From positions 1-5,865 of the forward strand of contig JBKHBQ010000255.1 in the NCBI GenBank assembly GCA_046542305.1: 5,865 nt of DNA, in the 5' to 3' direction. This stretch comes from JBKHBQ01 sp046542305 (GTDB lineage Bacteria; Bacteroidota; Bacteroidia; Bacteroidales; 4484-276). The translations under genes and the position numbers were made by a program. The notes under the pieces were generated by a model, which made no database searches, was not told the DNA's origin, and was given only the letters and a program-made list of their open reading frames with translations. This document shows positions 1-5,865 of the stretch, in pieces (position 1 is the first letter of the stretch; every line of letters begins with the position of its first letter).

Positions 1-1
1 C

Positions 2-1645
2 GGGATGTTCAACACCTACAACATCGGCGCATCACACGGAGGCCGGGCCGGCAACAGTACTTACGAGCTGTATGCAGGCAATTATTCCACCGGCGGGTTC
101 AGGGACCACAGCAACTGGAATTCCGTTAATTTTGGCGGAAAGGCAAAAATACCCCTTAGCAGAATTTCGTTTCTTACCTTCAGCACATTCAATCAAATCC
201 TCACGTCAGAAAATCCCGGTTTTTTACTGGAATCAGCAATTGATGCCGACAGAAGTCAATCCCTGCCTTATTTTCGCAACGACGGAAAGGACATTCAAAA
301 GTATCTCGTAAACCTTGGTTTCAAAACTGCAGTGAATCCAAACACCAACCTTACTATCGACCTGAATTATCAGCATACCAACAAAGACCTGACCCGCACC
401 TTCGGGCAGTTTCCGTTAATCTTAATACAGACCGGTGATCAGTTTTATCCGGCAGGTGTATATACCGACACCACCATTTTTGCCGACACTAAGCGGCGTG
501 AAATTACAACGGACCAGATAAGCCTGGCGGTTCGTACTTTTACGGAAATTCCTGAAATTTCAGCCAGAATCACCGGCGGTATAGAAGTGGAATATGGCAG
601 TTTCGACAATACTTATTATGATGTTTTCAGGGGATTTGAATACGATTACACCAACAACTTTTCGCCATACGACTCGGTGAATGCAATGGGTGATGGATTC
701 AGGTTTACCTCGGCAGCCTATCTGAGCGGAGAGGTACGCCTGCTCGATCCGCTGAAATTGCTGGCCGGATTGAGATACGATTTTATTTCGGATGAATTCG
801 ACGGCATGATTCCGGACATGTCCATGGCTAAAACCAATTCCGCGTTCAGCCCCAAGCTGGCGCTGAATTTATCCACCGGCGAGAGCGATGAGTATTCGGG
901 CAGCATTTATATCAGCCTCAGCCGCTCGTTCAAAGCGCCCACCATCGATCAGCGAACTGATTTCAAAAATCTTTACTACTACGCATTTCTGGAGGCAGGC
1001 CCTTCATATTTTCCGATCGAAATAAAGGCCGAACCTTTTGCCAACTCCAACCTGATACCGCAAACCGGCACCAGCTACGAAACCGGCACCTATCAATCGT
1101 ACCGGTTTTCGGAAAATGTTACAGGCGAGCTAAGCCTCGCAGGCTACCTGATCAGCGTGGAGGATGAAATCGATTTCGATTTGATGACTCAGAAATACAG
1201 GAATATTGTAAACACCGAGCATACGGGTCTGGAAATATTTCTGCGCACGAATTATAAAAAACAGGCAAGTGCATTTTTTACCTATAGCTATTCTGAAGTT
1301 ACCTTCAGCGATGGCGAACTGGAAGGGAAAAACCTGAAAGGCATTCCCGCCAACACCTTCAGCGGCGGCATCATGCTAAAACCTGAAAAAGGCCTCGGCG
1401 GATCCATCATCTATTCAGGTGCGTCCGGCATTTATCTGGACGATGAAAACACCCAAAAGCTCAATACTTATGGGGTGGTGAATGCCAGGGCTACTTATTC
1501 GTTCGGTTTCGCCACAATTCATCTCGATGTGAATAATATTTTCGACAATCATTATAATTCCTCAGGATATTTGCTGTACGGGATCAGGTATCTGTATCCG
1601 GCAATGGGCAGGTTTATAAAGGGGGGAGTGAATTTTTACTTTTAA
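2..1645 (+). CDS. TonB-dependent outer-membrane receptor, C-terminal beta-barrel (5' partial)
   Basis: This is the barrel part of an outer-membrane receptor that imports a ligand using energy from TonB-ExbB-ExbD. The frame is open to the left edge, so the ATG at base 5 is internal and the signal peptide and plug (probably about 200 residues) lie outside the window. Numbering from that Met, the sequence alternates aromatic and polar residues as amphipathic strands do. It carries an SFKAP motif at about 308-312 and NSNLIPQTGTSYETG at about 347-361, the counterparts of the FRAP and NPNL boxes of many receptors. It closes with LDVNNIFDNHYNSSGYLLYG at about 507-526 and the final strand GGVNFYF, ending in the C-terminal Phe expected for recognition by the barrel assembly machinery. 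The next receptor gene starts 25 bp downstream on the same strand. The ligand cannot be read from the barrel alone. I am confident of the family, not of the substrate. Confidence 0.93.
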   Translation, partial: GMFNTYNIGASHGGRAGNSTYELYAGNYSTGGFRDHSNWNSVNFGGKAKIPLSRISFLTFSTFNQILTSENPGFLLESAIDADRSQSLPYFRNDGKDIQKYLVNLGFKTAVNPNTNLTIDLNYQHTNKDLTRTFGQFPLILIQTGDQFYPAGVYTDTTIFADTKRREITTDQISLAVRTFTEIPEISARITGGIEVEYGSFDNTYYDVFRGFEYDYTNNFSPYDSVNAMGDGFRFTSAAYLSGEVRLLDPLKLLAGLRYDFISDEFDGMIPDMSMAKTNSAFSPKLALNLSTGESDEYSGSIYISLSRSFKAPTIDQRTDFKNLYYYAFLEAGPSYFPIEIKAEPFANSNLIPQTGTSYETGTYQSYRFSENVTGELSLAGYLISVEDEIDFDLMTQKYRNIVNTEHTGLEIFLRTNYKKQASAFFTYSYSEVTFSDGELEGKNLKGIPANTFSGGIMLKPEKGLGGSIIYSGASGIYLDDENTQKLNTYGVVNARATYSFGFATIHLDVNNIFDNHYNSSGYLLYGIRYLYPAMGRFIKGGVNFYF

Positions 1646-1670
1646 TTCATTCATTTAAAATCGTGTAGCC

Positions 1671-3926
1671 ATGAAAATTATCAGCATCATTTTTTGTTTG
1701 CTTACCCTGTTTGCAATTACTGCAAAGGGTCAGGCAATTTCCGGCACGGTTTACGACACCAAGTACGACCGTCCTGTTGAAATGGCCCATATTGTTGTGG
1801 TAGGAACCAATACCGGTACTTTTACCGACAAAAGCGGGCAGTTCAGAATTGATGATTTACCGGAAGGGCCGGTAACCATCAGAACCACGCTTGTGGGGTA
1901 TTTGCCCCATGAGCAGGAAATCAATCCTTCAGGCGGCGATATAACAGGAATGAACATCTACCTGCAGCCCACCAGCATCAGCCTCAACAACAGCTTTGTG
2001 GTCACTGCCCGACGTGCCGAACAAAGTGATTTTAACTCACCGGAAGCCATTACCGTGATCGACAGCAAGGAACTCCGCCAGGAAAATCCCCGCACGGTTC
2101 CCGAAGCACTGATGGGTCAGACGGGGGTGTATGTGCAAAAAACGAATCATGGCGGTGGTTCACCGTTTATTCGCGGACTCACCGGAAACCAGAACCTGAT
2201 GATGATCGACGGCATCAGGCTCAACAATGCCACCTTCAGGTACGGCCCGAACCAGTACCTCAATGCCATCGACCCGTACCTCGTGCATCAGATGGAAGTA
2301 ATCAGGGGAGCAGGATCGGTACTTTATGGCAGCGATGCCATGGGCGGCGTGGTGAATGTGCTCACGCGCGATCCGCTGTACGCGGCAGGAAAACTGACAG
2401 CAGGTGCCGGAATTTACGGCAAATGGATGAGCGACGACATGCAACTGACCGGCCGCGGTGAAGTGAATCTGGCAAATGAAAACATTGCCTTCCTCGGAGG
2501 CTTCACCTACAGCGATTTCGGCGATATTGCCGGCGGCGACACCACCGGAAAACAAACGCCCACCGGTTATCAGGAATATGCGGCAGATGCCAAACTGAAG
2601 ATGAGACTGAACAGAAAGCAGGAACTTATTATGGCCTACCAATACAACCGGCAGGATGATGTACCAAGGTACGATAAAGTGATCAGCGGATACAGCAAAT
2701 ATCATTTCGATCCGCAGATCAGACAACTGGGTTATCTCAGGCTGAAATCGACCTACGGCAATAAATGGTTCAGGCAGGTGGCACTAACCGGCTCCATTAA
2801 CCAGTCGGACGAAACCAGAATCCTGCAAAAGGAAAACAGTGAGAAAATCACGCACGAACACGATCTGGTGAATACCTACGGATTTGCTGTGGAGGTAAGT
2901 TCGGTACCTTCAACAAGATGGAGTTTTCAGTCAGGTGTGGAATATTATTTTGACAAGGTCAACAGCGACAAATTGGAAATGGAAGGCAGCCAAACCACCG
3001 AACTGCGCGGATATTATCCAGATGGAGCTACATCTTCAAGCTTGGCAGTTTACACCACCCACACACTGAAATTCAATCCATTTTCGCTGATCGTAGGCGG
3101 CAGGTTCAACACCTATAATATCAAGGCCGACGACAATAAGTTCGGAGATGTGGATGTAAGTCCTTCAGCGCTTGTCGGTAGTGTTTCCGGTATTTACCAT
3201 GCCTCGGAGAAAGTGAACCTGATCGCGTCGTTGTATTCAGCGTTTCGCGCACCCAATATCAACGACCTGAGCAGTTTTGGCACTTTCAATTATGGCATCG
3301 AGGTTCCCAATCCCGGCCTCGATCCCGAAAAATCACTGAATGCAGAAGTCGGGGTGAAAACCCGGCTTGAACGTTTTTCCGGGTCACTGTTCCTTTATAA
3401 CACCTGGCTTACCAACCTGATCAGCCGTACAGAAGCACAATACAACGGTCAGGATTCCATCGACGGCGAAAAGGTTTACTACAAGGAAAATTTTGCCGAA
3501 GCCGTTATCCGCGGCATTGAAGCCGAAGCCGGCTACGAATTGGTGAATGGATTTGACATCTATGGAAATCTCACCTACACTTACGGGCAAAATGAAAGCA
3601 AGGACGAACCCATGCGCCGTATTCCGCCGCTGAATGGTAAACTTGGATTGCGCTACCAGCATCACGCGGGGATGTGGGCAAAGCTGGAATGGTTGTCGGC
3701 AGCCATACAGGACCGCCTGGCCGGGGGCGACATCAGCGACTCACGTATTCCTGACGGCGGCACACCTGGCTGGAACCTCTTCAACCTGCAGATGGGTTAT
3801 TCCTGGAAATGGCTCCAACTGTCCGCAGGACTCAATAATATTCTGAATGAAGATTACCGGATTCACGGCTCAGGCGTGAACGGATACGGCAGAAGCCTCT
3901 GGCTGGCGCTGCAGTTGCGGTTCTGA
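1671..3926 (+). CDS. TonB-dependent outer-membrane receptor with CarboxypepD_reg-like domain, complete (751 aa)
   Basis: This is a complete outer-membrane active-transport receptor. Residues 1-20 form a signal peptide (MKII, a hydrophobic run, then AKG before Gln21). Residues 22-98 form a CarboxypepD_reg-like beta-sandwich (ISGTVYD, GTFTDKSGQFRI, LVGY) common in Bacteroidota receptors. FVVTARRAE at 109-117 sits where the TonB box is expected. The plug runs from about 122 to 233, with FIRGL (166-170), IDGIRLNNATFRYGPNQYLN (179-198) and EVIRG...GSVLYGSDAMGGVVNVLT (209-232). The barrel follows, with FRAP at 525-528, NPGL at 547-550, LNNILNEDY at 721-729 and a C-terminal Phe751. The plug wording resembles receptors annotated as hemoglobin/heme or CirA-like iron receptors, but the segment between FRAP and NPGL has no histidine, so a heme ligand is unproven. 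No Shine-Dalgarno sequence is visible, which is normal for this phylum; the signal peptide fixes the start. It is probably co-transcribed with the upstream receptor. Confidence 0.96.
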   Translation: MKIISIIFCLLTLFAITAKGQAISGTVYDTKYDRPVEMAHIVVVGTNTGTFTDKSGQFRIDDLPEGPVTIRTTLVGYLPHEQEINPSGGDITGMNIYLQPTSISLNNSFVVTARRAEQSDFNSPEAITVIDSKELRQENPRTVPEALMGQTGVYVQKTNHGGGSPFIRGLTGNQNLMMIDGIRLNNATFRYGPNQYLNAIDPYLVHQMEVIRGAGSVLYGSDAMGGVVNVLTRDPLYAAGKLTAGAGIYGKWMSDDMQLTGRGEVNLANENIAFLGGFTYSDFGDIAGGDTTGKQTPTGYQEYAADAKLKMRLNRKQELIMAYQYNRQDDVPRYDKVISGYSKYHFDPQIRQLGYLRLKSTYGNKWFRQVALTGSINQSDETRILQKENSEKITHEHDLVNTYGFAVEVSSVPSTRWSFQSGVEYYFDKVNSDKLEMEGSQTTELRGYYPDGATSSSLAVYTTHTLKFNPFSLIVGGRFNTYNIKADDNKFGDVDVSPSALVGSVSGIYHASEKVNLIASLYSAFRAPNINDLSSFGTFNYGIEVPNPGLDPEKSLNAEVGVKTRLERFSGSLFLYNTWLTNLISRTEAQYNGQDSIDGEKVYYKENFAEAVIRGIEAEAGYELVNGFDIYGNLTYTYGQNESKDEPMRRIPPLNGKLGLRYQHHAGMWAKLEWLSAAIQDRLAGGDISDSRIPDGGTPGWNLFNLQMGYSWKWLQLSAGLNNILNEDYRIHGSGVNGYGRSLWLALQLRF

Positions 3927-3950
3927 GGAAAATCACCGTCTCAGGATTGC
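3917..3950 (+). terminator. GU-rich hairpin across the convergent stop codons, possible transcript end
   Basis: In + strand RNA, bases 3917-3928 can pair without interruption with 3939-3950. The twelve pairs comprise eight Watson-Crick and four GU, around a 10-base loop. The core is CTGAG at 3923-3927 against CTCAG at 3940-3944. The stem contains the receptor stop (3924-3926) and the loop holds the peptidase stop (3933-3935). In - strand RNA the four GU pairs become AC mismatches, so only the broken core would remain. No T-run follows on the + strand, so this is not a standard intrinsic terminator. It may instead slow or protect the 3' end of the receptor transcript. Confidence 0.3.
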
Positions 3951-5660
3951 CTCGTAAATGGTCTGGTTGTTCCGCTTGTCGGTAACTTCCAGCCTGAAAT
4001 GGTTCTCTCCATTTGCGGTACGCTCATCGATGTGGTATTCGATGAGGTTGTATTTCGGGTCCCATTCCATGAGAATCCATTCACCATTCATGGTGGCACG
4101 GTATTTCGAAATTCCTGCAAGTTCGTCTTTGATTTTTAAGCGAATGGATGATTGGCCCGAAATATCTTTGCCTGAAAAAATATTCAGTGGTTTAATCTCC
4201 GGCGGAACTGAATCCAGCACCACCGTGAACTTGCCAAAATCCCGGATCGGTGCCGTTAACATGCCGTTTTGCCAGTTTCCTCCCACCGCTGAATATTCCC
4301 CTTCTTCATCAAGCCTTACAATCAGCGCATAATCCTTCAGCGAAGATTCGATCTGCCGGGGTAAAATGGCGAGTTCCGCATTTACATGAAGCGGCACATC
4401 GGAAGGATGCAGGTGGCAGATCGCCGAGAACATCTCATCATCGGCAGGCATTAAATCCGCATAAAAATGCATTGTATCGTACAATGCTCCGGCAGGGATA
4501 AAAAGCCGGACCGAATCTGTTTCGAACACATTGTCGGCATCCCAGCGAAAAATTACCGGCGGCTGCTTATGATTTCCGTAATTCATCACATCCGTGAAAT
4601 CCGGTGGCGAGCTTTGAACATGAAACTGCAGTATGGATTCGTTTCCATGATAATCCCGAACCACAAACATCATGTGATGAATCCGGTCATCGAGAAATTC
4701 AATCGTACCCTGGTTTTCAGCCACTTTATACACCGACAGCCGGTTGTTCGGCTCGATGCGCGTTTGTTGCAGTCGCTGGCGATTCTCCTGATAATAGCCG
4801 TAATCGATCAGGCTGTTGATATAACGCGTTTCGGAAAATGAAAAACTATCCATGGCATGGCTGTAAACGAGCACGGAATCGAGGTACATGTCCAGCGCGT
4901 AAATGCCGTTATGGTTTTTCGAGTCGCTCAGCACGTCGTAGGCACTCAGTCCAAAATACACCGGCCCCGAAATCACCAGGGTATCTGTGCCTTTTAGCCT
5001 GCAATCGGGGCCCCAGCCACTGATGCCGTAACTCACGGCGCTGTTCTTTCCGTTGATCAGGCTGAACTGCCCGTTGGGATACACCCTGAGCTTTTGTATC
5101 GTGGGGCGGGTAAAATCCTTCACCGGAAAACCGAACGCAAGCGGATTAACAGGTTTCTGCCCGATGGTTTTGCGGATTTCGAAATGGAGATGCGGACCAA
5201 ATGACCAGCCGCTGTTTCCCGAATAAGCGATGGTTTCGCCCTGCTTTACCTTAAATCTCTCTTTGTCAGGAAAAATGTTCACAGCGAAGGATTCCTGACG
5301 ATATTGCTCTGCCCGCACCAGGCTGTCGATGTCATTTCTGAAATTTTGGCAATGGGCGTAAACGGAGGTATAGCCATTGGGATGCTCGATATAAACAGCC
5401 TTTCCGAAACCAAATCCTGAAACCGCCACCCGCGATACGAAACCGTCGGCAATGGCAAGCAAAGGTTTTCCGGTAACGCCCCAGGTCTTGATGTCGATGC
5501 CCGAGTGAAAATGATCGCTGCGCAATTCACCGAAAGTCCCGGAGAGTGCCATGGTAAAATCCACCGGCGGCACGAATTCATCATGCTTGTGTTGCCCGAA
5601 AACCCCGATGGCCGGAAGAAATGATGAAAGAAATATGATTGTCCGAAAATATTTGATCAT
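3933..5660 (-). CDS. Secreted M23-family metallopeptidase with beta-rich C-terminal domains (575 aa)
   Basis: This is a probable zinc peptidoglycan endopeptidase of the LytM/M23 type, which cleaves peptide bonds in cell-wall stems or cross-links, acting in the periplasm or at the surface. Residues 1-22 (MIKYFRTIIFLSS...GVFG) form a signal peptide, with mature Gln23 probable. The catalytic domain spans about 35-175. The zinc ligands His52 and Asp56 are in HSGID and His159 is in GPHLHFE; the partner histidines His103 (YAHCQN) and His157 are also present, so activity is expected. Residues 180-575 are beta-rich. The last 90 or so (PPEIKPLNIFSG..., ELAGISKYRATMNGEWILME, RLEVTDKRNN) look like an Ig-like module seen in long Bacteroidota M23 proteins. 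An in-frame Met lies 16 codons upstream at 5708, but it precedes the signal peptide and falls inside the predicted promoter, so 5660 is preferred. No sorting domain was recognised at the C terminus. The gene converges on the receptor with a 6-bp gap. Confidence 0.93.
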   Translation of the reverse strand: MIKYFRTIIFLSSFLPAIGVFGQHKHDEFVPPVDFTMALSGTFGELRSDHFHSGIDIKTWGVTGKPLLAIADGFVSRVAVSGFGFGKAVYIEHPNGYTSVYAHCQNFRNDIDSLVRAEQYRQESFAVNIFPDKERFKVKQGETIAYSGNSGWSFGPHLHFEIRKTIGQKPVNPLAFGFPVKDFTRPTIQKLRVYPNGQFSLINGKNSAVSYGISGWGPDCRLKGTDTLVISGPVYFGLSAYDVLSDSKNHNGIYALDMYLDSVLVYSHAMDSFSFSETRYINSLIDYGYYQENRQRLQQTRIEPNNRLSVYKVAENQGTIEFLDDRIHHMMFVVRDYHGNESILQFHVQSSPPDFTDVMNYGNHKQPPVIFRWDADNVFETDSVRLFIPAGALYDTMHFYADLMPADDEMFSAICHLHPSDVPLHVNAELAILPRQIESSLKDYALIVRLDEEGEYSAVGGNWQNGMLTAPIRDFGKFTVVLDSVPPEIKPLNIFSGKDISGQSSIRLKIKDELAGISKYRATMNGEWILMEWDPKYNLIEYHIDERTANGENHFRLEVTDKRNNQTIYEAILRR

Positions 5661-5686
5661 AAGTAAGTATGTGATAAAAAACCTGA

Positions 5687-5717
5687 CAAAATTAACCCCT
5701 ACCGTCAAAAGAGCAAA
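5687..5717 (-). promoter_or_regulatory. Bacteroidota-type promoter for the M23 peptidase gene
   Basis: Read on the - strand, TAATTTTG (5694 down to 5687) matches the Bacteroidota -7 consensus TAnnTTTG exactly. TTTG of the -33 element lies at 5717 down to 5714, inside a TTTTTG run. The spacing is 19 bases, within the usual range for the primary sigma factor of this phylum. Transcription would begin near 5681-5684, giving a leader of about 20-25 nt before the ATG at 5660. The leader is AT-rich and has no Shine-Dalgarno sequence. Confidence 0.7.
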
Positions 5718-5788
5718 AAGAAATCAGCCAAATGCAAATCCGAAGTAACTAAGCCTGATTAATATTCTCAAAACTTTAAGTACAACAA

Positions 5789-5865
5789 ATTACGCGTCAG
5801 CAAATCACTGCCAATTACGCATCAGCAAATTACTACCAATTACGCATCAGCAAATTACTACCAAT
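5789..5865. repeat. Tandem array of a 25-bp unit, three copies plus start of a fourth, continuing past the window
   Basis: Three head-to-tail copies lie at 5789-5813, 5814-5838 and 5839-5863, and the last two bases (AT) begin another. Each starts ATTACGC and ends ACTACCA or ACTGCCA. Copies 2 and 3 are identical. Copy 1 differs at unit positions 8, 18 and 22, and all three changes are transitions. There are no spacers, so this is not a CRISPR array. The word AATTAC occurs twice per unit in copies 2 and 3, 15 bases apart, suggesting descent from a shorter motif. The array lies about 70 bp upstream of the peptidase promoter. Its total length and function cannot be seen from here. Confidence 0.95.

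Noticed and set aside
8..30. Near-identical DNA encoding FNTYNI in both receptors (about bases 8-25 and 3104-3121)
   Set aside because: The match is only about 12-18 bases with two mismatches and flanking sequence does not align; this is compatible with chance and with common barrel-strand wording.
1646..1670. Separate promoter for the second receptor
   Set aside because: The gap is AT-rich but contains no TAnnTTTG element, and none is seen in the last 60 or so bases of the first receptor gene.
2160..2726. A 188-residue open frame on the - strand inside the second receptor gene
   Set aside because: It lies wholly opposite a clear receptor plug and early barrel, has no recognisable domain, and is the usual shadow of a GC-balanced coding region.
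3958..5023. Several + strand open frames of 61-124 residues opposite the peptidase gene
   Set aside because: All overlap the well-supported M23 gene on the other strand, overlap one another in different frames, and show no family features.
5789..5865. CRISPR array
   Set aside because: The 25-bp units are contiguous with no unique spacers, and no cas genes are visible.
1..5865. tRNA, rRNA, riboswitch or insertion sequence
   Set aside because: Nearly all of the window is coding; the only gene-free stretch (5661-5865) shows no cloverleaf, terminal inverted repeats or transposase fragment that I could recognise.

Overview
The window reads as ordinary chromosomal DNA from a member of the Bacteroidota (Bacteroidetes). 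Four signs support this. There is an outer-membrane TonB-dependent receptor with an N-terminal carboxypeptidase-regulatory-like domain. There is a long secreted M23 peptidase carrying beta-rich C-terminal domains. Neither complete gene has a Shine-Dalgarno sequence before its start. A near-perfect Bacteroidota-type promoter (TTTG, 19 bases, TAATTTTG) precedes the peptidase gene. The genus cannot be told from this sequence.

Layout: (1) Bases 2-1645, + strand: the C-terminal beta-barrel part of a TonB-dependent receptor whose signal peptide and plug lie left of the window. (2) Bases 1671-3926, + strand, 25 bp further on: a complete 751-residue TonB-dependent receptor with signal peptide, CarboxypepD_reg-like domain, TonB-box-like segment, plug and barrel. 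The short gap with no visible promoter suggests one transcript for both receptors. (3) Bases 3933-5660, - strand, convergent and only 6 bp from the previous stop: a 575-residue secreted M23 metallopeptidase with all zinc-binding and catalytic residues present. A GU-rich hairpin lies across the two facing stop codons. (4) Bases 5661-5865: no gene. This stretch holds the peptidase promoter and, running off the right edge, a tandem array of a 25-bp unit.

Function: the two receptors would import scarce ligands (iron chelates, heme, cobalamin or similar; the substrate is not determinable here) across the outer membrane using TonB-ExbBD energy. The peptidase would trim peptidoglycan cross-links or peptide stems in the periplasm. 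Nothing links the peptidase functionally to the receptors; it is convergent and has its own promoter.

I found no convincing new system. The items most worth a second look are the 25-bp tandem array at the right edge, the hairpin at the convergent stops, the pairing of two dissimilar receptors, and the corrected start of the peptidase gene.
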